From Aphelocoma coerulescens (taxonomy: Eukaryota > Chordata > Aves > Passeriformes > Corvidae): a stretch of DNA of 64,000 nucleotides. The notes under the pieces were generated by a model. The model was given only the letters and a program-made list of their open reading frames with translations. It searched no databases and was not told where the DNA came from. The stretch spans positions 13,245,497 through 13,309,496 of the forward strand of contig NC_091016.1 of the NCBI RefSeq assembly GCF_041296385.1. Reading direction: 5' to 3'. This document shows, piece after piece, positions 17,395-29,354 of this stretch. The translations under genes and the position numbers were made by a program. Positions within the stretch are counted from its first letter, which is position 1. Every line of letters starts with the position of its first letter.

Positions 17395-19860
17395 ATACAC
17401 ACCCCTGCAGTGTCCCCATAGTTCACATGCCTCCTCAGTGTCCCTACAGCTCACACACGTCCCCCTCAGCATCCCAGTTCAGACTGAACCTCAGATGGCT
17501 CAGTCACATCCCCTCAGTGCACCCATGGCTCACACATGTCCCTGTCAGTATCCACCCCGTGGTTCACTCGTGTCTCCTCAGTGTGCCCGTGGCTCACACA
17601 TGTCCCCCTCAGTGTCCCCGTGGTTTGTACACATCCCCATCAGTGTTCCCACCGCTCACATCTCCATTCAGAGACCCCCTCAGTGTCTTCACAACTCACG
17701 CATTGTCCCCATCAGTGGGGTTCACATGTGCCCTCTGTGTCACCCTCTCCTCCCCAGAAACCTCTCATGGAGGCAGGAGCCATCCTCTGCACCAGGACAG
17801 GCTGTGTCTGTGTCCCCGTCCCCACGGTCAAAGCCATTCGGCAAGTCCGTGGGTTCATCAGGGTGATGTGGACACAGGGACTCTGAGCACCCTTCCTTGA
17901 AGAAACCCACGTCTGACCACACGAGCTGGTTGTCTGAGGAGCAGACAATGTCTGTGATGATACAAGGGCCTGATAAATGTCACTTGGAGCTTTCAAACCC
18001 ACAAGAGCCTCGTGGGTGCACTACTGTCATGTTTGCTCACAAGGGCACTTCCAGGAGCTCCAGCCGGTGTTTGGACTCTGTCGGGGGCTCCATTTCAGTT
18101 CATTCTCCTGACATCAGCAAAGCACAGCCTAGCAGAAAACACGCTGGGAAAACAACCAGCCACACATCTGCTTTTTGAGTAGACTGTGCTAATTAAAGAG
18201 ACTGACAGGGTGTGATGGGACAATAATCCCGATTTAATAAGACTTTTCTGCTTTCCAATCTCATGGATAGACCTGAAGATCGCTATACCATGGCTGGAGC
18301 TGCTGGGAATTGTCTGTGTGTAAATAGGTAACAACACCACTAACAAGCAGTTGTGTTCACCACCATCCACTTCAGAGCTTGATGAAAATTCTTGATTCGC
18401 TCTTGTGCTGAAGTTAGACTCACGATACCAGGCACATTCTTATTGATTTTGTATTTTTTTTCCCTGATAACTTTCCCTTTCAGTAACACTTGGTTTGTGG
18501 AAGTCTGTGAATCAATAGAGAGCAGAGATAGGAAACAGAGACTAGAGTAAACAGGAAAACAAGTGTCTGCAAACACTTTTAAACACATTCAATTCCACAA
18601 ACCTCAAAAGGACAAAAAAGTTATGCAGATCTTTTAAAATTGGGTTTGAATTTTTTTCTGCAAATAGGTTTGTGAATAATAAACAAGTTACTGTCCAATG
18701 TAATTGTTTCTTTCACCATCAGAAGCATTTCTAAAATGGTTTTTAAATTAATATTTTCAGAGCATTCTTTGTGAAAATGTCATGCTTCATTTTTTCCTTG
18801 CATTTTTCCCTGCCATTCTCTCTTGATCCCACCCTTTTTTCTTTCCATTTACCCATGAGAAGGGGAAGAGAAAAGCAAAAAAGAAGGAAAATTATAAAAT
18901 AAATATGAAAATAAAGAAATCTATTCCTTGTTTCAGTTGAGAAAAGATTCTAAAACCAAACAACAAACATAAATGCTGTTCCCTTGTGCAAACTGAAAGC
19001 AAGGGGAGAAATTCAAGAAGGTGTGAACAAGAAGAATGTATTAAATCAGAAACCTCATTCATAGCGGCACATGTATGAGACCAGTGCAAGAACTAACACA
19101 GAACCTTTTCCACCATATGACAGTAGACTCCTTCTCTCTTGGGGCATCCCCCCATTTCCTTGTGGCACTGGCTTTGCTCAGAGCAGTGCCACGAGAACAG
19201 CCACGTGACCCGCAGGAACACACACCTCCAAGACTGTAGATCCCAGTGAAAGTTCTGTAACCCATGCTGAGGCTGTTTGATAGCCAACCCTTCAAAAAGA
19301 ACACTTTGACATAGGGATGCTGGTGTCAAGCTTCCTGGTCAATGACACCATGGGAATTCAGATTCCCAATTTCTCCTTTCTATTTTCCCGCCTCTTGATT
19401 TTCTGATTTAAAAACTGATCCAAATAGTTATCCCTCCTCTCTTGACATCTCTCCAGATGACAATGCTTTTGTCAACAAGAAGACAACAGACCACATGAAC
19501 CTCCCACCATACAATGGACATGATCCCAAAGATGTTCTAGGCAAAGCTGACTGTTTTTCCACACCCTGTGAGAGTTCATGGATGGCTGCAGTGATTAACC
19601 CCGAAGCCTGCTGGCTTATTCAGTAGTAATCGTTGACTGATCCATTGTGTCATGTTTTCATTTCAGCACTTGTAGATCTTGGGAGCTTTCCAGTGAGTGA
19701 GTCTGCATGTTTCCAATGTCCACCCTGCTGGTGTTTCTAAATGAGGGATTTTGACTTTCCCTATTGAAACTTGAAGATTCTTTTTTTGGCTTAAGTGGCT
19801 TTCACCTGCACGGGCCTAGGGTGCTTCCTCCAGAAATCAACAGAGGAATCGTAAACAGTC

Positions 19861-19876
19861 AACAACAACAACAACA
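19861..19876 (+). repeat. (AAC)5 microsatellite
   Basis: Five AAC units in an A-rich neighbourhood. Confidence 0.85.
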
Positions 19877-22800
19877 AAACAACCAGAAAAAAAAATCCAG
19901 TTACTTTTAAATAAAATTTTTTTAAATCCTTTTGCTTTCAGTGAAGAAACAGCCAATATAGTTTTCACCACTGGCCCAGGAAGGAAGATGTCATGCTGTT
20001 TGCCAGTCAAATTTAACTTAATACCAATTTTTGATGGTAGGTATTTGAAATTTTGGCCTCAGTGGAAGGAATGAAAAAAATCTTAATGTCTGTAAGGGAA
20101 CCAGGTCCTTCCCCTCTATGTTTCATCACCAAGCAAGCAGATCACAGGACCCCTTTTCAGCCATTTCTGTCACAGATGTTCCTATTTTGTGAAGGGAAGT
20201 TGATAGCAAGACCTCTCAGAGGAAAAGCTTACAGTTCCTTTATCCTACTGCTTATCCACTCCCACTGTTAAATTTTAGCACAATGTTGCTGCACATCAGT
20301 GGGATGGACACTCATAATAGGATCTATGTAATCTAGCCGCTGCCTCCTGGAAATGTAGGGTCAAATTTTAATGCCCCTAGGAAACAGAGGTGATGGTTTT
20401 CCACACCTGTGGAAGGTCAACACAAGACTGGAAGGAGTCAGGTTTGAATTTCTTTGCTAGGGGAGGAGAGGAGGGCCTTCAAAGAGCTGTTTGCAACTCC
20501 CTGAGTCTCACATCCGATACATACAAGTCTCAGCACCTGGCACAGGTTAGAGTGGCCCTCAGGCCACATTTCCTACAAACCTGCATAGCAGCAGGAGTGC
20601 AGAGAACACTTATTGTGCCACCTCTGCTTCCCTCTGTCTTCCTGCTGCTATTTCCCTCTCCTTAAGACTGGCAAAGTCGTCTGCAGCTTTTTTCCTTGGG
20701 TCTGGCTGCTGTTTGCTCTCTGTTCTTGGGAGACTCAACAGAAACATCTGTAGGCTTCGAGAGAATTCAGCCATCAGTCATCTCCTTCAACAGCTTTGAT
20801 TTGAAGTAGTTTGAAGACTGATGCCTCGAAGGCAAGGTGGGGGAGGAGGGAACAAGATGAAAGGGAAGAGGGCAGGAAGGGATTGCATTTTATATTCATG
20901 TTTTTCAAGAGAAGCTTGAATAAAGGTGCTCCCAGACATCCCAACGGAGATGTTCTGGGCAGCCTGCAGTGTCCTAAGGGGCTGTATTACAGTGTGGCTT
21001 TTTTCTGAGGAGGATTCATGAAGAGCACATGAGAGAGATCTTGTTTTCTACTGAGCAAAGGGAAGTCCTCTGAAGAGCCACAACACTTGAGCTGAGGCAG
21101 GAAGGCCTAGAGCACTTCCTTGGTATGCAGACTTTAGTTTGGCAAGAAGATTTTGTTGGGCCTGGGATGCCAAGCAGTTTGGACAGGCTCCAGCCCCTTT
21201 GCAGAAATGCTCTCTGCCTGCATCTGGGAGGAACATGAGATGTGCTCCTTGGCCCTTCCCAGTGCCCCTGGCCTGCTCACCTCACTGCAAGCTGGATGCA
21301 GGACCAGCTACCCATGCACAGTTACCTGAATTTACTAGAATGAGCCACATTTCAAGATACCTGAAACCACAGAAAGAAACCCCCTGGCCTCCAGTGATGA
21401 CAGAGCCAAAGAATATTGCTCTGGCCCAGCTTCATTTAGGTTCCTGACTAGCAGCTGAAATAATACAGTCCCAAACACAACCCTACCATGGTGTCACATG
21501 TTGATTCAGCATTTCTCCAGGCTAGGTAAGTGCTCACACCTGATTAAAAATATTCTGAGTAGGAAAAAAAATTCCTCCGTAAATTCATTTTCTAATAGCA
21601 GAGGCAGGCAAGGAATTTTGCAAATACCACTTGCTTGCCCAAACTCCAACAAAATATAAACTCTGCAGACAGGGATGGTTGACCTAGGGTAAATATTTAA
21701 CTTTATCCTTAAAAGGCACATGCAGTTTTACCAGCAAGAAGATGAAAAATATAGACAATACGCACACACACATACCTTGTTTATGCTAAGGATCCTTTAA
21801 TGTCTCTGGAAACAAAGTTATATTGAGGCAGGAATAATTTTAAAACTGTGTGTTGTTGTTCCTTTTTTCAAAACCATCATAATATAAAAACATCAAGAAA
21901 AGCCAATCACTCCCCAAGATTAGTGGAATTTTCTCCTTCATAAGCTCTCCCTGAGGTTTTTCTTTGACTTTAAAGCAAGGAAAAGCAGGGGAAAGTAGGG
22001 GAAAAGGGCAAGAACAAGCACAGACATTCAAGATCTTGGATATGTGACAACCTGTCCTAGCAGGGGACATTGCCTCTAGCTGGTGGGGGAGATTCAGGGT
22101 CAGGCTTTTCAAAACAAGCTGGGCTGATCTGAAAGCAAGCTGTGTGATCTCCCCTCGCAGTGAAGCTTTGCTACTGAAGAAGCAAGGGAAGAGACCGGAG
22201 TGTCTCAGCCATGGGAAACATGCTTGAATGAAGAGCTTGAAAGTGCTCCAAGTGCCTGCTGATTTCTCCCGTGGTATTGGGTTGATAAAGTGTCTTATCA
22301 CTGGCAGGAGGTGGGTAAGTTGGACATCTGAGGATTTGCCTGGCATTCAAGGATCCATACACAAGCAGAGCGTGCATTTGCATTGATTTACATCAGCTGT
22401 ATGGAGTATGATATAAAAAGCAACATTAGGGGGAAAAAAAAGTGTGAGCAATTTCTGAACGTTGATTGTGATTCAGTGGCTAGAAGCAACAAGGGGAATC
22501 TCTATCCTTACATATTTTATCCCTGATTACGGCATGACAATGAATACTGTATCCCTGATTATGGGTGACAGTAAACCGGGATGACAGTGAGCAGGAACGA
22601 CAAAGCTTCTGCCAAGGAACACAGGCGACCGTGCAGCTGCCCTTTAGCCACTGTAAGGCTGTCTCCCCATGCCTCCAGCTTGCTGCAGGATGTGACAGTG
22701 GCCACACCAAGGGGCTGTGGGAGCCAACATGGGGACCAAACACGTCTTTGAGAAGAAACTGGAAAAGAACATAAGGGTAAGCAAAGCAAGAATGTGATAT

Positions 22801-25800
22801 TTTCAGAGAATACTTTCCAAGTATCCAACAATCTGCAACTCAGGTATTTCCAGGTGGTCCTTTGATTTGAAAGCCTTCAATTTATTTTCCGCCTGGAAAT
22901 TAGTCTGCTGTGTTTTTATCCCTATCATTTCTTTCCCAGAGATGTGGTTAGTCCTCTACAGAGCTCCCTGCATGCTTCTGTCGCCCTCTGCACCTCTCCT
23001 GGTGGAGACAGGTAGCTATCAGGACTATAACCACAAAAAATCTCCATGTTTGCTATAGTCTGTGAAATACAGGTTTAAGAAGGTGTTACAACTTTTTGCC
23101 TCTGTCCTCCAAGGCTGCTGTTCAGCCACCAAGTGTAATTCCCTCCTTCATGAGGACGGGAATTTGGCATTCTGGCTCAGGAGATGTTATTAGGCTCATG
23201 AGTCTAATAATGCCATAGGTCTCTGAGGCTGCGAGTCCTTGAATTTCTGCTCGGAAGTAATCTCAGGCAGCTGCTCAGCAAAGGTTTCTCTTCAGCCAAC
23301 CTTCCTGTTTTTGTGAAACTCACAGAAATACACTTCCTGTGAGATTTCCACTCCTCAGCAAAATTTTCAGTGAAATTGCATGTTAGAATCAAGTGCTGTT
23401 AATGAGGGATGGGTGGATGTAGTCAAGTAGAGACACATCTCCCAGTGCACAAGCCAATGTACCAGGCTAACATCTTTATGTTTCCTGTTGTCCCAGCTCT
23501 CCATGTGATTCACAAAGTAGTTCTCCTAATATGGGAGAAAAGGCTGATGCAGATTTTCTCTTCAATCCTGAAAAGAGCCATAAAAATATGTGGAAATGCA
23601 GGGCAGTCACATGTATCTAAGGAAAATGGTAAATGCATACTCAAAAGAAAGGAGAAACACAGAAACGTGTGTGATGAGACTGCAGGTTAGTATGAAAATA
23701 ACCTCAAAGTCTTCAAAGTCACAGCAGGGTGTTGCATTGCTGCTCTCTCCCTTTCCTCCCAACGTTTGCATCATGGAAGATGAGCTTTTTGCTGCTAAAA
23801 TCCACAGTTTCAGATGCATTTCTTAGCTGGACCTAGGAAAGCACATAGGTACCTGATGTTTTACTGGGGCTTGTAGTTCTCAGTGATCTCAAAGTCTTTG
23901 AGAATCTGAGCTTACTTTACCTATTGTACAATTTTCAAAGATGCCTAGGCTACTGTAGGTATGTGAGATACCTGCTGGGAGCTCCAAAGGCCCTTTTACT
24001 CCCCTGAACTGATGCAATTTTAGCTCCCTATGAAGCAGCATCATTATCAAATCCAGGCGAAACAAAACAAACAACAACATACCTGTGCAGAGTAGATTAC
24101 ACACCACTGTGGCTGTGTAACAGTCCTGTTACTGCAGGTTTTGGAGTAATAGCCCAGCTGGGAATTAAGATGAGAAAAATAAGGCAGGAGGAGCGTGAAC
24201 TTTCCACCTGCCTGAAATCAGGGCCAAGCCCTCCTGCATCAAGGAGTGCAATTCACCTCTGGCACAGTGCAGCCACAGAGCAGAGAGTCAGCCCCAGGGT
24301 GAAGCCCCCTGGTCCTGCACTGGGGCTGCTGATCTGTGGGACCACGTGTGCTTTTTGGGGGTGGGTGAAGAGGTCCTAACTCAGCTTGTTACCCCCAGCT
24401 TGCAAAGGAGCTTTGAGAAAAATGAAGAGAGGCAAAGCCACTCTCCATCCCTTGCTCACACGCCACCTTTTTTCAGAGGTGACAGAGAGGCTCTATTGGC
24501 AGCAGAGGATATGCTGAGCAGAGCCACCACATCCTTCTGGTGGATAAGGAGAGGCAGCAGAGGTGGCTGCTGGAGCAGACTGAAAGTTTTTTTGGAGTGC
24601 CACAGGAAAAGAAACCATTATGAGAGTATGCTAAAAGCCTATTCATTGCTAAGGAAAGGGCTACTGAAGAATGTGGGATGCATGCCGAAAACTGCCAGCC
24701 AGAGCAACAGAGAGATTATTAAGGCCCTTTGCAAAGACCCTCGTCTCCTTCCTTTGGCAGTGGCAGTTCTGGACATGGAGTCATTTCAGCCCTACCCATT
24801 GAAATCTTGTAAATAGCTGTCTGCATGGAGGCAGGAGCTGGGTTACAGCTGAGGGGGTTTCTTCGTGTGGGAACTGTAGGTTGCAAATGTGGCTGTTCTC
24901 AGCTGTGCTCCTCAGCGGGCAGCAGTGCCTGACCCACTCCAGGCTGGCTGCTGGTGCAGGGGCTGTGCACACAGGCAGCTGGGGCTAGGGAAGCCTTTCC
25001 GTCTCCCAATAGGAATATTTTGCCCTGAATCAGCAACTACCTGTTCTGGCAAACCAGAGTGCTGTCTCCTGCTTTCTCTGTCCCAGTTTCTGCCTTCCTT
25101 TCCTGCCTGCTCTTACATTTCTTTCTTTTACCCCACCTTAGCTTTTTATCTCCTCAATGTTGTTTGGGATGAGCGCCTGTGAGACAAACCCTAGCCAAGG
25201 ACAACCCATCCAAGGAACAAAGCCCCGGAGCAATGACTCCTACAAAACAGGCTGTCCCCTTTGCTCTCTAAGGTGAAACTTATCCTGTGACATTGCTGTG
25301 CCCATAAGTATTTTGTTTTAGGACCCAGTGCCCTCCCTCCCTGCACACTCAACCTGGTGGGAACTCTGTAGTAGTGAGTGCTGTGGGGAAACCCACACCC
25401 CATCAAGGGTTTCTGCAGGATGAGTAGAGAAGCGGAGGCACGGGAAGGTAAAGAGACATGCCCAGGATTACTCAGTACACCCAGCTCTTTGATCTGCTTT
25501 GTTCCATGCTGGTCCCTCTGGGACCCGTATGACATACTTGGTCGCATTAGCACAGCTCCCGCCTGGGAGCCCTGCTTTCCTGCCTCTAGGAGTGGAAGGG
25601 AACCAGCAGGAAGGAGGAGGTGAGGCTCTACCCTCCGGGGGCTGAGATGGTCTATTAACTAGTCGTGGCTGCAAGGAGACTCCAACATGACCACTTCCAT
25701 ACCCAAGGGTTTAAAAGTCATGAGTTAGGTCCCTCCAAAAGCATGAGACTTTATGGTTTCAAAAGCATGAGGTTTGAAAGAAAAGTAAGTGCATGCTCTT

Positions 25801-28800
25801 AATTTGCCTTTGGTACTGGAACTCTTGGATCATATTTTTGAGGTTTTAGCCCAAAAATCAGTGTTTGTTCTGCCTTTTGGTTAGGCAACACAGAGCACCT
25901 TCCCTGTCTGCTCACTCACACATATCCGTGAGACTTTTCAGAACCTGAAGCCTTTGAGCCCTCTGACTCTCTGTCCACCTTCATTAAATTTGGTTGATGG
26001 GTTCAAGTTGTGAGGAAATCCACAGCTATGCCCATACATAGCACCCTTAAATAAACCTCATGTCCATAGAAAATGGGACCGAAGTAGAAATGTCCAAGGT
26101 TACTGCTACTTTTTTGAGGATACAACTGGAAGAAAGACATGGAAACACTTCATGTGTTGGAAAAGCTGCTCAGAGGCTGGACCAGGAGTCTCTCTGGAAA
26201 GAAGAAAGCATGTTTAATAACCAAACTCAGCTGAAGGAAAACCACAGAAAACAAACTGCCTGCACCAGGAATTTGGGGAAAGGGTAAATGCTGGGAAAGG
26301 GGGAGAAAAGAGCACAGAGTATTATTTCGTTCAAGTGAAAACAGAGCAGCACATCTGAAGAACATAACAGGGAAGTGCATGTTACAACTGGCCAGGATGA
26401 AAAGAATCAGAAAAGAAAGAAGGAGAGGCAAAGACAGCTTTAGGAGTAATGACAGGGAGATCCAATTTTCAGGCAGAGCTCAGACATGTCAGCTAAGTGG
26501 AGCCCTGTGAGACTGCATGATGCTTAATCCAAAAGGCATCCCAAATTCCAGTAACAATATCTACTTCAAGCCAGCAGATGCACTGCTTCACCTACACCCT
26601 TGGGGCTCAAAAAAATATTGGTGTTTGGAGGTTTGCCCTTCCTTCCCTGCATCCATCCCAAATCCTGACTTACCTTTTCAGGCGCCACAGCTCCTAACAA
26701 GGCAGGAATGGAGATGTTCAGCTGGGCTCAGCTAATGAAGGGTCGGAGATCTGCCTGCAAAAGCTTCCTAGCATTTTCACCCCAGTGCATCCTGGAGATG
26801 AATGGCTGAGATGGGAGTACAAGCCACTTTCATCTCCCTAGTTTACCTCCCCAAAATTAAATGATGGTGTTCTTATAATTTCTTCTCCAGGAGACCATGT
26901 GCACTGCCAGGAAAAGTTCAGATATTCCCAGTGCTGCAGCACATTTATGCAAGTGGTGGCCGGGTGCTACTTGGTTCCTGAACGATCTGATACTGAGCAG
27001 AAAGATAGGGGAGCAGCAAGGGTTCTCCAGGATGTGCACAAGGATGAATTATCACTGTTAGCCCGTGACTGGAGACTGGGCACCTCTTGCACCCAGCTGG
27101 AAACAGATAGAGAAAGTGTTCAGGAAAAATTCTGAGATCCAGCCTGAGCTGAAAAGGGGAAGCTAATGGGGACAGGAGGTCACTGTGGTGAGTCTTGCAA
27201 GGTAGGTAGGAGGTAGGAAATTCCTCCACGGTAAAACACCACTTCCTCGTACTTCTGCTCAATCCAAAGTGCAGCATGAGCAGCCAGGCACTAGTGTGTC
27301 CCACCCTTGGCAGCACAGTCGCCTGTCTTGTTGATTCAGTTCATTCCCAGTGGGACTGGATGGGGCAGGATTTGGCCCTTTGTCTCTAGATGTCTGTCCA
27401 ATCTGTGGGCTTGCAAGCAGTGAACCGTAAAAAAAGAAGAGTTGACAATTAAATGCTCAAAATCTACTAGGACTTTGTCCAGAGTGGGCTAAGCAAACAA
27501 GCACAGATGGAGCAACCTATGATCTGCACAGTTACATGATCTGTACAGTTAAGGGTGTACTCTACACTGCTTAATTTGCTTTAACCGTACTAATTTATGG
27601 CCCAAGTTTCTTGCTTAATTAGTGAAATGAAGAATGAAAAGTGAATGCATAGAATTAAGTCTCAACTTGTTCATCTGGCTTATAACCTCCATTACTGAGC
27701 TGGGAGAGCTGTGTTCATTTGGTGTCTGGATGTTTAATGTGGTTGTTCACATGTTGCAGAAAGTGGTGAGGAATTAGCAGAGAAAGGGACTGAGCTGATC
27801 AGTAGCCCTCAGCCTCAGGGTCTATCAGTGAAGGCTGAGTCAGTGACCATATGATGTCCTTGGAAGGGCCATTTTGGGTGAAGGGGGATGCAAATTTTTG
27901 AGATGCTGCTGCTGTGCATGACACAGCATTTGCCCACACATCTGGAGCAAAGTTCCCACTTCATCCCCAAATGATTACCCCAGAACACAAGGACATCACC
28001 AGGGCTCTGCATCTTTCATGGAGAGCATCACCACCCAGCCCCAGCAGGTTCTGGATGCATTTTTCTTCACGGGACACTGACCACTGTTGATCCCACTCAC
28101 GTGGAACAAGGCAATACCATCTCTCGTGCCTCCAGGGGACTGAAGAGGACCTCAGGGAAAATAGTACAAAATCTTCCCTGCATTAGCATTTTCAGACAGA
28201 AAACGTTCTCAAAGAATGAATTCTAGTGGTAAGGCAGGGTTGGGTTTTTTCCACTTTTAAACCAATCTTTTTCTAGCTGCAGAGGGTTGTTCCTTCCATA
28301 TTGTCAAATAGGAAAATTAATTTTAAAAATCTGATGCAAATGCCTCTGTTTTCTTTTTTCCTCCCCTCTCTTTTATTTCTGCTGCTTTTAGTTTTTGGAC
28401 TTACTCTATTATTGGATAATTGCATTGGCTAATTGCATTTAAACAGTTTTAGCAAGATTGGGTAATTAAATTCAGAGCAATTGGGCTGAAAATGCACCAA
28501 ATCTGGTAGAAGTATTTCACAAGAGGCTGAACTAGATAAACAAGAAGGGATGTATGAGTTTGTGTGAGGGTATATGCACATACTTAGGGTACACAGGTCT
28601 GACTCCCAGACTGAGAAATGCAATATTCATGACTCTGGGCCCTTCCTCAGGATCTGGAATCTATGGAAAACAATTCCAACTGGCAATGGAGGCAACTTGT
28701 AAATACAGCCTAGATTTTCATTAACAGCAGATAAACCAATTCCAGAAGTGAAAACCCCACAAATATCTTAGGAGCTTCTCTTGTCACTGTATCAGAAGCC

Positions 28801-28994
28801 TCAGTGGCAAATACAGTAAATAAAAATAGAATAATACTTTTATTTCTAAATGCATTCAGTGAAATTCAAATTTCCAATAATTAAACAGTTGCAGCCAGGT
28901 GTGTAGCTGTACTCTCAGATCTCTTGCAGCCAGCAGGAAAACAACAATTGTCTTTTAATCTTGTGCATATGCTGAAATAGTTTCCTGGGAGTTT

Positions 28995-29014
28995 TTCACA
29001 CCCCCGTGTGTGAA
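28995..29014. repeat. Short inverted repeat TTCACAC/GTGTGAA
   Basis: Perfect 7-bp arms are separated by six bases (CCCCGT). The arms contain TCACAC/GTGTGA, the core of a T-box half-site, in inverted arrangement. It could equally be a chance hairpin. Confidence 0.5.
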
Positions 29015-29296
29015 GCAGGTATCCAACATGAAGGGACATGGGACTAGTGAAGTTTTATCTAGCTTTTTGTTGCTGGCTCCTTCCTTACTCCTCCCTGTGG
29101 CCAGTTATGTTATGCAGAGTTTCTTTCTCCAAATCTCAGGCATATGGGAAGGCTGGTGAGAAATGCAACAGGATTTGGTGAAGGTTTTCTGACCCAGCAG
29201 CCCCAGTGATGGAGCCCTGTACACTTCTCATGGCCATGCTGTTTCTCAGGCCCCCACAGCACACAAGCATGAGGAGTCATTTTGCCTTCCTAGCAC

Positions 29297-29354
29297 TGTG
29301 CTTTGCTCCTGGTGAGGAAATGAAATGTGCTTTGCTCCTGGTGAGGAAATGAAA
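29297..29354. repeat. Perfect 29-bp tandem duplication
   Basis: The unit beginning TGTGCTTTGCTCCTGGTGAG occurs at 29297-29325 and again, without any mismatch, at 29326-29354. Perfect identity indicates a recent duplication or possibly an assembly slip. Confidence 0.95.

Larger units (their letters stand above)
16571..17735. repeat. Decayed minisatellite, period about 31 bp, split by a solo LTR
   Basis: The stretch repeats a unit resembling CACATGTCCCCTCAGTGTCC followed by CCGTGGTT. Copies of the AGTG core fall at 17580, 17611 and 17642, giving a clear 31-bp spacing in the better-preserved part. Copies are imperfect, with small gaps. The array runs from about 16571 to 16929 and resumes at about 17395, the interruption being the LTR. 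Lack of stop codons in the unit creates overlapping open frames in several phases, which is a repeat artefact. Confidence 0.85.
17740..29296. other. Intergenic DNA, no gene recognised
   Basis: About 11.5 kb of mixed-composition DNA. It holds a short AAC repeat (about 19861-19876) and an inverted repeat at 28995-29014. Open frames up to about 168 codons occur on both strands but none resembles a known family, keeps a consistent codon bias or has a splice-linked partner. I see no CR1 or LTR fragment. Confidence 0.6.

Noticed and set aside
17273..17900. Overlapping plus-strand open frames of 116-197 codons
   Set aside because: They arise from a stop-poor 31-bp repeat read in several frames plus part of the LTR, and have no family resemblance.
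24346..24816. 156-codon plus-strand open frame
   Set aside because: No family resemblance, and no promoter, splice or polyadenylation context was seen.
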